The notes: generated by a model not told the origin, from the sequence alone. Shown: positions 41,946-52,409, numbered from the stretch's first letter. The stretch: 64,000 nt of DNA from Aquipuribacter sp051216895 (GCF_051216895.1 NZ_JBPKAO010000004.1:248001-312000); one strand, 5' to 3'. Made by a program: numbers and translations.

Positions 41946-43627
41946 GCGCCCCCACCGTCGGGACCGGCGGCGGCCTGGACACCGACCAGCCGACCGACCG
42001 TCACGTCGACCGTCGCTCCTTCCTGACCCGGATGAGCGTCCTGGCCGCGGTCGGGGCCTCCGCCGTCTCGCTGCCGGCCGTCGCCCACGCCGCGCCGACG
42101 GCCGTGCCCAGCGCGGTCGCCGCGAGCATCCGTCCCGAGGCGCTGGCCGACATCACCGAGCTCACCCTGGCCGAGGCCGCGACCCTCATCAGCCGGGGAC
42201 GGCTGACCTCGGAACGGCTCGTCGAGGCCTACCTGGACCGGATCGGCGCCTTCGACGACACCTACCAGGCGTGGAACACCGTGGTCGCCGACGCCGCGCT
42301 CGCCCGCGCCCGCTCGCTGACGGACCCGCCGCGGCGCTCGCTGCTGTACGGCGTGCCCCTGGCCGTCAAGGACAACTACTTCACCGCGGGGATCGAGACC
42401 ACGGCCAGCTCGTTCGCCTTCGAGGGGTTCGTGCCGGACTTCGACGCCACGTCGGTCGCCAAGCTGCTCGACGCCGGGGCGGTCGTGCTGGGCAAGACGC
42501 AGATGGGGCCGCTGGCGACGAGCCGGGCGACCACGCCCGCGGGTGTCGTCACCACCGTCAACGCGTGGACGCCGAACAACCCCGCGACCAACCCCGGCGG
42601 CTCCTCCACCGGCTCCGCGACCGCGGTCGCCGCCCGGATGGCCGCCTCCAGCATCGGCACCCAGACCGGGGGCTCGATCACCGGCCCGTCCAACGCCCAG
42701 AACCTGACCGGTCTGAAGCCGACCATGGGCCGGGTGTCGCTGTACGGCATCGTGCCGCTCACCTACACCCGCGACCACCCCGGTCCGCTGGCCCGCGACG
42801 CGATGGACGCCGCGATCATGCTGCAGACGATGGCGGGGGAGGACCCGGCCGACCCGCGGACCCAGGGCCTGCCGCCGGTGGCGGACCTGGTCCGGGCCGC
42901 GACACCGGTCAACCGTGGTCGGCGCGTGCGCTGGAGCACCCGGGTCGGGGTCATCCCCGGCTTCACCTCGGGCACCAGCGAGACCGCGCAGGCGCGCACG
43001 GCGTTCCTGGACGCGCTGGCCGACGTGTCGGGGATCGACGTCGTGGACGTGACCCTGCCGGAGGAGTGGGACCTGCTCACGGGCGGGGCGTTCAACAACG
43101 TCCGCCTGCCGGAGCGGACCGAGCCGTTCCTGCAGATCATGCGCCAGGACCTGCGCCTGCTGGGCGTCTCGGTGACGAGCTGGCTGCAGGGCGCGCTGCT
43201 GGGCGGTGTCGAGTTCATCACCGGTCAGCGGGCCAAGAACCTGCTGCTGGAGCGGGTGCTCGACGACCTCTTCGCGCAGTGCGACGTCGTCGTGCAGACC
43301 AGCCCCGTGCCGTTCGACATCCTCGGCCTGCCCGAGCTGGCCCTGCCGATCGGCTTCAGCGGCGGCGGTGTTCCGATCGGCACCATCCTCGGCGGCCTGC
43401 CGTTCGCGGAGGACCGGTTGCTGGCCGTCGCCGCCGCCTACCAGGCCCAGACCGACTGGCACCTGCGGCGTCCGGAGGACCCGGACGCCGACGGCCCGGC
43501 GCCCACCCCGCTGGGGACCCCGCGCCGCCCGTACACGCAGCGACCCGCAGGGGTGCGGACGGCCGCGCGGCCCCGTCCGGAGCGCGGCCGGCTGAGCGCG
43601 GACGAGGTGGCCACCCGGACGCAGTGA
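41942..43627 (+). CDS. Tat-exported amidase-signature family enzyme
   Basis: A 561-residue enzyme. DRRSFLTRMSVLAAVGASAV is a twin-arginine-type signal ending near AHAAP. The amidase-signature core has the catalytic Lys in PLAVKDNYFT, the cis-Ser in TGGSITGP and the nucleophile Ser in the GGSSTGSATAVAARM region. It hydrolyses an amide outside the cytoplasm; the substrate is not evident. The C-terminal 60 residues are Pro/Arg-rich. A strong terminator follows at 43648. Confidence 0.85.
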   Translation: MSAPTVGTGGGLDTDQPTDRHVDRRSFLTRMSVLAAVGASAVSLPAVAHAAPTAVPSAVAASIRPEALADITELTLAEAATLISRGRLTSERLVEAYLDRIGAFDDTYQAWNTVVADAALARARSLTDPPRRSLLYGVPLAVKDNYFTAGIETTASSFAFEGFVPDFDATSVAKLLDAGAVVLGKTQMGPLATSRATTPAGVVTTVNAWTPNNPATNPGGSSTGSATAVAARMAASSIGTQTGGSITGPSNAQNLTGLKPTMGRVSLYGIVPLTYTRDHPGPLARDAMDAAIMLQTMAGEDPADPRTQGLPPVADLVRAATPVNRGRRVRWSTRVGVIPGFTSGTSETAQARTAFLDALADVSGIDVVDVTLPEEWDLLTGGAFNNVRLPERTEPFLQIMRQDLRLLGVSVTSWLQGALLGGVEFITGQRAKNLLLERVLDDLFAQCDVVVQTSPVPFDILGLPELALPIGFSGGGVPIGTILGGLPFAEDRLLAVAAAYQAQTDWHLRRPEDPDADGPAPTPLGTPRRPYTQRPAGVRTAARPRPERGRLSADEVATRTQ

Positions 43628-43647
43628 CGGAGGGCCACGACCAGGGT

Positions 43648-43695
43648 GCCGTGACGCCGGTCCGCCCCGCACGACGGGGCGACCGGGGTCACGGC
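43648..43695 (+). terminator. Terminator after the amidase gene
   Basis: Nested perfect stems: GCCGTGAC/GTCACGGC, CCGGTC/GACCGG and GCCCCG/CGGGGC around CACGA, starting 21 nt after the amidase stop. Confidence 0.7.
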
Positions 43696-43802
43696 GCCCG
43701 TGACCGGACCTGCCCGGTCCCGTGCACAGCGGGGCGGGCCCCACAAACTCTCCGTGATCTCCAGCGAGTCCATTCGCCCTGGGAACGCGCTGCGGGCAAG
43801 GT

Positions 43803-45686
43803 GTGAGGGTGACCACCGGTGACGGCTCCTCGCTTGTCGGCGCCCTGGGGGCGCTGCGTGCCGAGCTCGACACCGTCGACCTCGCCTACGAGACCCCGGG
43901 CGTCGCTGCTGCGCGCGCCCAGGTGGTCGGTGTCTGCCGCCAGGTCGACGACTACCTGCTGCCCCGCCTGGAGCGCCTGGACGCCCCCCTGCTGGTCGTG
44001 GTCGGCGGGTCCACCGGCGCCGGCAAGTCGACGCTGGTCAACAGCCTGCTCCGCCGCGAGGTCTCCCGCTCCGGCGTGCTCCGACCCACCACCCGGGCCC
44101 CTGTGCTCGTCCACCACCCCGACGACGCGCACTGGTTCACCGACCAGCGGGTCCTCCCGGGCCTGGCCCGCGTCCACGGCCCCGAGGAGGACCTGCCGCC
44201 GGACCGGCCCATCACCACGGTCCGCCTGGTCGCCGACGAGGGCCTGCCCACCGGTCTGGCCGTCCTGGACGCGCCCGACGTGGACTCCGTCGTCGACTCC
44301 AACCGTGAGCTCGCCGCCCAGCTGCTCGCGGCCGCCGACCTCTGGCTGTTCGTGACGACCGCGGCCCGCTACGCCGACGCGGTGCCGTGGGGCCTGCTGC
44401 ACGAGGCCGCCGCCCGCGCGGCCGCCCTGGCCATCGTCCTCAACCGGGTGCCGGAGAAGGCGCTGACCGAGGTCCGCGACGACCTGGCCGGGATGCTGGC
44501 GGCCAACGGTCTGGGCGCCTCGCCGATCTTCTCCGTCGTCGACTCCGAGGTGGAGGCGGGCCTGCTGCCCCGACGTGCCGTCAAGAGCCTGCACGCCTGG
44601 CTCACCGGTCTCGCGTCGGACTCCGCCGCCCGCGGCGTCGTCATCCGCCGGACCGTGACGGGCGCGCTCAACACCCTGGACGAGCGCGTCCGGGGGATCG
44701 CCGACGCCGCCGACCAGCAGAACGCCGCCGCGACCGAGCTGCGGGCCGTCGCCCGCGACCGCTACCAGCTGGCCCGACGCAACCTGGACACCTCGCTGTC
44801 CGACGGGTCGGTGCTGCGCGGCGAGGTCCTGACCCGCTGGCAGGAGGCGCTCGGCACCGGTGAGCTGTGGCGCGGGTTCGAGGCCGGCGTGTCCCGGGTC
44901 CGCGACCGCCTGGTCGGCCTGGTGCGGGGCAAGCGCGCCCCGGTCGAGAAGCTCGGCGAGGCCCTGCAGTCCTCCACCCACGCGCTGCTGCTGTCGGAGA
45001 TCACGGCCGCGGCCGGGGACGTGGCCAAGGAGTGGCGCGGGCGTCCCGCCGGTGCGGCGCTGCTGCTGCGCGACCCGTCGCTGGCGCGGCCGGCCGACGG
45101 CACCGACGAGAAGATCCAGCGCCTGGTCCGGGACTGGCAGGGCTCGGTCATCGAGCTGGTCAACGACCTCGGCGAGGGCAAGAAGACGCAGGCCCGGGCC
45201 GTCAGCCTGGGCGTAAACGGCGTCGGGTTCGTGCTCATGCTCGCCGTGTTCAGCCAGACCGCCGGCCTGACCGGCGGCGAGGTCGCCACCGCGGGCGGCA
45301 CCGCCGGCCTCAGCCAGCGGCTGCTCGCGGCCATCCTCGGTGACGAGGCCGGCCGCACCCGGGCCGCGCAGGCCCGGGCCGTCAGCCTGGGCATAAACGG
45401 CGTCGGGTTCGTGCTCATGCTCGCCGCGTTCAGCCAGACCGCCGGCCTGACCGGCGGCGAGGTCGCCATCGCGGGCGGCACCGCCGTCCTCAGCCAGCGG
45501 CTGCTCGAGGCCATCCTCGGTGACGAGGCCGTCCGCACCCTGGCCGCGCAGGCCCGGGCCGACCTGCTCGACCGCGTCAACGCCCTGCTGGAGTCCGAGC
45601 GACGACGGTGGGTGGAGGCCGCGCCCGTGGCCGACGCCGGCGCCCGCATCCGGGTCGCGCTGGAACAGCTGGAGGAGGCCCGGTGA
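43803..45686 (+). CDS. YfjP-type dynamin-like GTPase with duplicated membrane segment
   Basis: A 627-residue GTPase. The Walker A loop VVGGSTGAGKSTLVNSLL (about residue 65), a switch-like RPTTRAPVLVHH and VLDAPDVDS (G3) are clear. After a helical middle region lies a membrane-inserting segment that occurs twice in tandem: VSLGVNGVGFVLMLAVFSQT and VSLGINGVGFVLMLAAFSQT, each about 60 residues. Paired GTPases of this kind are widespread in actinobacteria and thought to act at membranes. The start may be GTG 43803 or 43809. The stop overlaps the next GTPase (GTGA). Confidence 0.82.
   Translation: MRVTTGDGSSLVGALGALRAELDTVDLAYETPGVAAARAQVVGVCRQVDDYLLPRLERLDAPLLVVVGGSTGAGKSTLVNSLLRREVSRSGVLRPTTRAPVLVHHPDDAHWFTDQRVLPGLARVHGPEEDLPPDRPITTVRLVADEGLPTGLAVLDAPDVDSVVDSNRELAAQLLAAADLWLFVTTAARYADAVPWGLLHEAAARAAALAIVLNRVPEKALTEVRDDLAGMLAANGLGASPIFSVVDSEVEAGLLPRRAVKSLHAWLTGLASDSAARGVVIRRTVTGALNTLDERVRGIADAADQQNAAATELRAVARDRYQLARRNLDTSLSDGSVLRGEVLTRWQEALGTGELWRGFEAGVSRVRDRLVGLVRGKRAPVEKLGEALQSSTHALLLSEITAAAGDVAKEWRGRPAGAALLLRDPSLARPADGTDEKIQRLVRDWQGSVIELVNDLGEGKKTQARAVSLGVNGVGFVLMLAVFSQTAGLTGGEVATAGGTAGLSQRLLAAILGDEAGRTRAAQARAVSLGINGVGFVLMLAAFSQTAGLTGGEVAIAGGTAVLSQRLLEAILGDEAVRTLAAQARADLLDRVNALLESERRRWVEAAPVADAGARIRVALEQLEEAR
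45189..45548 (+). repeat. 180-bp tandem direct duplication inside the GTPase gene
   Basis: Copy 1 (45189-45368) and copy 2 (45369-45548) differ at 7 positions by direct comparison. Both begin inside CAGGCCCGGGCC, which occurs a third time at the end (45549-45560). The repeat is in frame and adds one 60-residue membrane module. All seven differences change the amino acid. Confidence 0.92.
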
Positions 45687-47389
45687 ACGGGGCCACCCCG
45701 ACCGACGACGACACGACCACCCGCCGCGGTCGGCTGCGTCGGGGGGACCGCAAGCAGCGCACCCCCGAGGTCGACCCGGCCGTCGAGGTGCCCGACCTGA
45801 TCTCGCGCATCGACGACGCCCTCACCGTCGCCGGCGACCGGTTCGACCCCGATCTGGTGGAGGCCGCCCGGGCCGAGATCGCGCGGACCGGGGTGCGCGC
45901 CGGTCTGGGCACCCAGCACACCGTCGTGGCGCTCGCCGGGGCGACGGGCTCGGGCAAGTCGAGCCTGTTCAACTCGGTCGCCGGGTTCCAGATCAGCACG
46001 GTGGGGGTCCGCCGACCCACGACCTCGCACCCGGTCGCGTGCGTCTGGGGCGAGGGGGCCGACCCGCTGCTGGACTGGCTGGAGGTCCCGTCACGGCACC
46101 GCACGGTCCACGACAGCGAGCTGGGTCGTGGCGGCGGGTCGGCGCTGGAGGGCCTGGTCCTGCTCGACATGCCGGACCACGACTCCCGCGAGACCGCCCA
46201 CCGGATGGACGTCGACCGGCTGGTGGACCGGATCGACCTGATCGTCTGGGTCGTCGACCCGCAGAAGTACGCCGACGAGACCCTGCACGCGGACTACCTG
46301 CGGCGGCTGCGCGGCCACGACGACGTCCTGCTCGTCGTCCTCAACCAGGCCGACCGGCTCACACCCGAGGACCGCGACGCCGTCCTGGCCGACCTGCAGC
46401 GCCTGGTCCGTGAGGACGGGTTGCCGCGCGCGACGGTCATGGCCACCTCGACCGTCACCGGTGAGGGCGTCGAGGACCTGCGCGGCCTGTTCGCCGACGC
46501 CGTCGCCTCCCGCGCGATGGCCCTCGGTCGGGCCCGCGCCGCCCTCCGGGAGACCGCGGCGGGGCTGCGTCGCGGCGTCGCCGACGACGAGCCCGGCATC
46601 GACGAGGTCGGCGGCGACGACCGGTTGACCGACGCCCTGGCCGGTGCGGCGTCCGTCCCGGCCGTGGTCTCGGCCGTCGAGTCCTCCTACCGCCGCGATG
46701 CCAGCGCGTACATCGGCTGGCCGTTGACGCGCTGGGTGTCCCGGTTGCGACGCGACCCGCTCAAGCGCCTCCGGCTGGAGGACCCACGGCTGAGCGGCGA
46801 CCTGACCGGACTGGCCCGGTCGTCGGTGCCCGAGCCCACGAGGGCGCAGCTGGCCCGCGTCGACCTGGCCGAGCGCCAGCTGCTGGGCACTGCGACCGAG
46901 GGTCTGCCCGAGCGGTGGGCCGAGTCGGTCCGGCAGGCACCGGTGCGCACCGACGACCTGCGCGACGCCCTGGACCAGGCGGTGCTGTCGACCGACCTCA
47001 CGTTCAAGCGCCCCGCGTGGTGGGTGCTGGTCGGGTTCCTGCACGTCGTGCTGGCGGCCGCCGCCCTGGTGGGCCTGCTCGGCCTGCTGGCCCTGTTCGT
47101 CCTGGACTTCCTGCAGGTGCCCTACCCGGACCTGCCCACCGTCCCCGGCCTGCCGGCCTGGCTGCCGCTGCCCCTGCCGACGGCTCTGACGGTGATCGGC
47201 CTGCTGGGCGGGGCCCTGCTCACGCTGCTCGCCGGCACGTTCGTGCCCGGACGGGCCAGGGCGCGCGCCGAGACGGCCCAGCTGAGGCTCGAGGTCGCCG
47301 TCGGCAAGGTCGCCCGCGAGCGGGTGCTCGTCCCGGTCGCGGACGTGCTCGCCGACCACCGACGCTGCCGGGACCTGCTCACCCCCTGA
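45683..47389 (+). CDS. YfjP/Era-like GTPase, partner of the preceding gene
   Basis: A 568-residue GTPase: basic N-terminus, G1 loop ALAGATGSGKSSLFN (about residue 85), G3 LLDMPDHDS, G4 LNQADRL, then a helical region and two C-terminal transmembrane helices (WVLVGFLHVVLAAAALVGLL and LPLPTALTVIGLLGGALLTL). It is coupled to the upstream GTPase by a GTGA overlap with GGAGGAGG 4 nt before it. Such pairs may form a membrane-remodelling or envelope-stress complex; direct function is unproven. Confidence 0.82.
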   Translation: MNGATPTDDDTTTRRGRLRRGDRKQRTPEVDPAVEVPDLISRIDDALTVAGDRFDPDLVEAARAEIARTGVRAGLGTQHTVVALAGATGSGKSSLFNSVAGFQISTVGVRRPTTSHPVACVWGEGADPLLDWLEVPSRHRTVHDSELGRGGGSALEGLVLLDMPDHDSRETAHRMDVDRLVDRIDLIVWVVDPQKYADETLHADYLRRLRGHDDVLLVVLNQADRLTPEDRDAVLADLQRLVREDGLPRATVMATSTVTGEGVEDLRGLFADAVASRAMALGRARAALRETAAGLRRGVADDEPGIDEVGGDDRLTDALAGAASVPAVVSAVESSYRRDASAYIGWPLTRWVSRLRRDPLKRLRLEDPRLSGDLTGLARSSVPEPTRAQLARVDLAERQLLGTATEGLPERWAESVRQAPVRTDDLRDALDQAVLSTDLTFKRPAWWVLVGFLHVVLAAAALVGLLGLLALFVLDFLQVPYPDLPTVPGLPAWLPLPLPTALTVIGLLGGALLTLLAGTFVPGRARARAETAQLRLEVAVGKVARERVLVPVADVLADHRRCRDLLTP

Positions 47390-47522
47390 CCCGGACCCGG
47401 TCCCGCGGCGTCCCCACCCCGGCCCGCGTCCGGTGTCCACAGCCCCGCGAGGGCCTGCCCGTCCACAGGGGCCCCGGCCGGGGACCCGTCGTCAGGGTCG
47501 TCCCGGCCATCGTCGTGGTGTC

Positions 47523-47539
47523 GCCGGCGCAGCGCCGGC
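47523..47539. promoter_or_regulatory. Palindrome upstream of the ssb gene
   Basis: GCCGGCGC-A-GCGCCGGC is a perfect 17-bp palindrome flanked by GTG and CAC. It lies 21 nt before the ssb start, so it could be an operator or a structured leader. Confidence 0.35.
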
Positions 47540-47560
47540 ACACCGACGAAGGGGAGCCAG

Positions 47561-48133
47561 ATGCTGAACGAGACCAAGGTGGCGCTGCGGGGCAACGTGG
47601 CCACGGAGCCCGCGCTGCGGGTGACCAGGAACGGCACCACGGTGTGCAGCTTCCGGGTCGCGGTCACCTCCCGCCGCTACTCCCAGACCGACAACAAGGT
47701 CGTCGACGCCGAGACCAGCTGGTACACCGTCACCTGCTGGCGCGGGCTGGCCGAGAACGTGGTCAGCAGCGTGAGCAAGGGGCAGGGCGTCCTGGTGCAG
47801 GGTCGGCTGCGGGTCAGGGACTTCGTCCACGACGACCAGCCGCGCACCAGTGCCGACGTCACCGCGGAGGTCGTCGGCCACGACCTGACCTGGGGGACCA
47901 CGTCGTTCACGGCCAACCGCCGCTCCCGGGCCGAGGAGGCCCGCGACGACGTCGACCGCACGGACGCCGACGCGCTCGCCCGTGAGGTCAGCGTCGAGCC
48001 GGTCGACGACACGGCCGCCGGGTCGTTCGTGGACACCGGCACCGGCGAGCTGGTCGAAGAGGAGGACGACGAGGGGGTCGGCACCGACAGCCTGCGGGCC
48101 TCTGCCGCGCGGCAGGCCGAGCCGGCGTTCTGA
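47561..48133 (+). CDS. ssb: Single-stranded DNA-binding protein
   Basis: A 190-residue protein with an N-terminal OB fold of the SSB family (ALRGNVATEPALRVTRNGTT, FRVAVTSRRYSQTDN, WYTVTCWRGLAENVVSSVSK, GQGVLVQGRLRVRDF). The C-terminal 80 residues are acidic and disordered, ending AEPAF rather than the canonical DDDIPF peptide that recruits repair proteins. It is thus probably a second SSB or a special-purpose paralog. A GAAGGGG ribosome site precedes the ATG. Confidence 0.85.
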   Translation: MLNETKVALRGNVATEPALRVTRNGTTVCSFRVAVTSRRYSQTDNKVVDAETSWYTVTCWRGLAENVVSSVSKGQGVLVQGRLRVRDFVHDDQPRTSADVTAEVVGHDLTWGTTSFTANRRSRAEEARDDVDRTDADALAREVSVEPVDDTAAGSFVDTGTGELVEEEDDEGVGTDSLRASAARQAEPAF

Positions 48134-48200
48134 CCGGGCCGGGCGGCCCCGCCCGGGAGGCGTGACCGGGCTGCGGGCGGTGGCAGCCCGGTCCACCCCC

Positions 48201-48206
48201 TAGCCT
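48201..48206 (+). promoter_or_regulatory. Leaderless promoter -10 of ettA
   Basis: TAGCCT ends 7 nt before the GTG start of ettA. No ribosome site occurs between them. Confidence 0.45.
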
Positions 48207-48213
48207 GGGGACC

Positions 48214-49899
<1,686 letters not shown>

Positions 49900-49920
49900 C
49901 GCGGGAGACCTGAGCACGCA

Positions 49921-49954
49921 CGAGGGGCGGCAGGCCCGGGCCTGCCGCCCCTCG
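49921..49954 (+). terminator. 34-bp palindromic terminator after ettA
   Basis: Arms CGAGGGGCGGCAGGCCC (49921-49937) and their exact complement (49938-49954) are contiguous, giving a very stable hairpin 22 nt after the ettA stop. Confidence 0.75.
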
Positions 49955-50266
49955 CTGCGTCCGCCCCCGGACGTGCTCGCCCCCTGATCGCCGCGCCCGC
50001 TCCCGCTCCACTCCCACCCCGCTCCCACCCCCGCCCCACTCCCGCCCCCGCCGGCTCCTCGCCGTTCTCGTTTGTGGGACCGGATCGGGCCGTCCTGGCC
50101 CTCGCGACCCCGCGGTGGTCCCACAACCGGCCGTGGGTGCCCGTGGGGTGGCCGTAAGTGCCCGTGGGTGCCCGTGGGGTGCCAGTGGGGTGGCCGTGAT
50201 GCGGCTGTGGCGGCGCGTGCGGCGCGCCTGAGCGGCGGGCGCTCCGACGGTCGGGACCATGTCGGC
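49955..50266. repeat. Low-complexity intergenic region with degenerate tandem repeats
   Basis: No gene is seen. The first part is a pyrimidine-rich run built on CTCCCACCCCG-like units (about 49985-50060). At 50130-50200 a GTGCCCGTGGGGTGGCCGT-like unit recurs two to three times. The ribosome site of the DUF2254 gene is not obvious. Confidence 0.5.
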
Positions 50267-51595
50267 ATGGCTGTGCTGGTCCGACTCCGCGAGACGTTCT
50301 GGCTGGTCCCGGGGCTGCTGTGCCTGCTCGCGGCCGCGACCGCCCAGGGCCTGATCGCGCTGGACGAGTCGTTGGACTCCGACTCCTGGGAGGGCGCCGG
50401 GACGATCGTGTACCTGGTCGGCGCGGACGGCAGCCGCGACCTGCTGTCGGCCATCGCCGGCTCCATGCTCGCCGTGGCCTCGACCACCTTCTCGATCACC
50501 ATCGCGGTCCTGGCCCTCACGTCGTCCAGCTACGGCCCGCGCCTGGTCCGCAACTTCATGGCCGACCGCGGCAACCAGCTGGTGCTCGGCACGTACGTCG
50601 CGACCTACCTCTACGCCCTGCTCGTGCTGCGGTCCATCCGGACCCTGGACGGCGGCGACGAGGAACCCTTCGTCCCCCAGCTGGCCGTCAACGGGGCCGT
50701 GCTGCTGGCGGTGATCAGCATCGGGGTCCTCGTCTGGTTCATCCACCACATCAGCGAGTCCATCCAGGTGTGGACGCTCGCCAAGCGGGTCCACGGTGAG
50801 TTGCGGACGGTCGTCGAGGACCTGTACCCCGAGCAGCTGGGCGACGGTCCCCTGCCGCCGGAGACGCCCGGACTCGTGGCCACCGCCCTGGCCACGACGC
50901 CCGTCACGACCGTCCGCGCCGGCCGTGGCGGTTACGTCCTGCGGGTGAGCACCGACGACCTGCTGGAGCGGGCGACCGATGACGACGTCGTCATCGAGCT
51001 GGTGGTCCGTCCCGGCTCCTACGTCACCGAGCAGGGGGTGCTGGCACGGGTCCACGGGAGGGTCGCCGACGAGGAGGCCGTGACCGCCGCCGTCCGCCGG
51101 TACCTTCCCCTGGCCGCGGCCCGGAGCCCGTTCCAGGACGTCGAGTTCGCCACCCAGCAGCTGGTCGAGCTGGCGGTGCGGGCGCTGTCGCCGGGCACCA
51201 ACGACCCGTACACGGCCGTCAACGCCCTCGACGACCTCTCGGACGGCCTCGCCGCGATGGCCCGCCGTCGGATGCCGTCACCGGCCCGGCTCGACGAGGA
51301 CGGCGCCGTCCGGGTGGTCGCGCCGGCCGTGGTGCTGACCGACCTGGTCGAGATGCTCGTCGACGCCATGCGCGCCTATGCCCTCGACCACCCGGACGTC
51401 GTCATGCGCACGGTCGACGTCCTCGGCCGTGTCGGGGCGGGCGCCGACGCGTCGACCCGCGCCCACCTGGTCGAGCAGCTCGAGCTCCTCGTCGCCCACT
51501 TCGAGCGAGGGGACCCGCACCCCCACGACCTCGCACGGGTCAGGGCGCGGGCCACCGGCACGCTGCTTGACCTGCGCGGACCGGTCGCGGTCTGA
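50267..51595 (+). CDS. DUF2254 membrane protein
   Basis: A 442-residue protein with four membrane helices in the first 170 residues (FWLVPGLLCLLAAATAQGLI, GSMLAVASTTFSITIAVLAL, VLGTYVATYLYALLVL, LLAVISIGVLVWFIHHI) and a large cytosolic C-terminal domain. Family signatures include SSSYGPRLVRNFMADRGNQL, FQDVEFATQQLVELAVRALS and GTNDPYTAVNALDDLS. The function of DUF2254 is unknown; a channel-like role has been suggested for its architecture. Confidence 0.85.
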   Translation: MAVLVRLRETFWLVPGLLCLLAAATAQGLIALDESLDSDSWEGAGTIVYLVGADGSRDLLSAIAGSMLAVASTTFSITIAVLALTSSSYGPRLVRNFMADRGNQLVLGTYVATYLYALLVLRSIRTLDGGDEEPFVPQLAVNGAVLLAVISIGVLVWFIHHISESIQVWTLAKRVHGELRTVVEDLYPEQLGDGPLPPETPGLVATALATTPVTTVRAGRGGYVLRVSTDDLLERATDDDVVIELVVRPGSYVTEQGVLARVHGRVADEEAVTAAVRRYLPLAAARSPFQDVEFATQQLVELAVRALSPGTNDPYTAVNALDDLSDGLAAMARRRMPSPARLDEDGAVRVVAPAVVLTDLVEMLVDAMRAYALDHPDVVMRTVDVLGRVGAGADASTRAHLVEQLELLVAHFERGDPHPHDLARVRARATGTLLDLRGPVAV

Positions 51596-51648
51596 GCCGG
51601 CGGGGCGGGCTGGGCTGACCCGAGCCGGCCGCCCCGAGCCGCCCCGAT

Positions 51649-51690
51649 CCGCCCCGAACCGAGGCCGAGCCGCCCCGAACCGAGGCCGAG
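51649..51690. repeat. Two perfect 21-bp tandem repeats
   Basis: CCGCCCCGAACCGAGGCCGAG occurs at 51649-51669 and again at 51670-51690, within a longer run of GCCGCCCCGA-like units between the convergent DUF2254 and AlkB-like genes. Confidence 0.8.
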
Positions 51691-51725
51691 CCGAGCCGAC
51701 CTGGCCCGACCCGGCGCCGGCAGCG

Positions 51726-52373
51726 TCAGGCGACCCCGCGCGGACGCAGCTGGACGCTGATCCGGGGCCCCACGGCGCGGGCCGTCTTGGGGATGCTGTG
51801 GTCCCAGGTCCGCTGGCACGACCCACCCATCACCAGCAGGTCGCCGTGGCCGAGCACGTGACGGACGGTGTCGCCGCCGCCGACGGGCCGCAGCAGCAGG
51901 GCCCGCGGGGCCCCGAACGACACGATCGCCACCATGACGTCCTCGGAGCGGCTGCGCCCGATCCGGTCGCCGTGCCAGGCGACCCCGTCGCGACCGTCGC
52001 GGTAGAAGCACATCCCCGCCGACACGAACCGCTCGCGCTCACCGGCCTCGTAGTAGGCGTTCAAGGCGTCGCGCGCCTGCTCGAGCAGGTGGTCCGGCCA
52101 GGTGTCCTGCTCGCCGTACCAGGACAGCAGCCGTGGGACGTCGACCACCCGGTCGTACATCTGCCGCTTCTCGGCCACCCACGGCACCCGCTCGACCAGG
52201 CGCGAGAACACCTCGGCGGAGTCGCTCACCCAGCCCGGCCGCACGTCCACCCAGGCGCCCCCGGACAGCACGGTCCGCTGCACGGTGCCGCCGAGCACGC
52301 CCAGCGACGGCCCCGCGTGCTCGGCCGTGGCGTCGACCTCGTCGAACAACGACGGCTGCAGGGCGATCTCCAT
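51726..52373 (-). CDS. AlkB-family 2-oxoglutarate/Fe(II) dioxygenase
   Basis: A 215-residue enzyme. The iron ligands are in VAWHGDRIG (HxD) and WDHSIPKTA (His); the 2-oxoglutarate Arg is in RISVQLR. Family blocks PRLLSWYGEQ and MCFYRDGRDG are present. AlkB proteins remove alkyl groups from damaged bases by oxidation. A TACGGT hexamer lies 6 nt before the ATG and a LexA-type box covers the -35 region, which fits DNA-damage induction. Confidence 0.88.
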   Translation of the reverse strand: MEIALQPSLFDEVDATAEHAGPSLGVLGGTVQRTVLSGGAWVDVRPGWVSDSAEVFSRLVERVPWVAEKRQMYDRVVDVPRLLSWYGEQDTWPDHLLEQARDALNAYYEAGERERFVSAGMCFYRDGRDGVAWHGDRIGRSRSEDVMVAIVSFGAPRALLLRPVGGGDTVRHVLGHGDLLVMGGSCQRTWDHSIPKTARAVGPRISVQLRPRGVA

Positions 52374-52393
52374 GACGACACCGTACGCCTCGT

Positions 52394-52409
52394 TCGAACA
52401 GGTGTACTA
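52394..52409. promoter_or_regulatory. Probable LexA (SOS) box upstream of the AlkB-like gene
   Basis: TCGAAC-AGGT-GTACTA matches the actinobacterial SOS box TCGAAC-N4-GTTCGA fully in one half and at four of six bases in the other. It overlaps the expected -35 position of the AlkB promoter (-10 TACGGT at 52385-52380 on the minus strand). Confidence 0.55.

Noticed and set aside
41840..43873. A 677-residue minus-strand frame opposite the amidase gene
   Set aside because: It is antisense to a clear amidase with a Tat signal and catalytic motifs, and has no recognisable domain itself.
50128..50203. Possible CRISPR-like repeats
   Set aside because: The units are short, degenerate, directly adjacent and without spacers of constant length; no cas genes are present.
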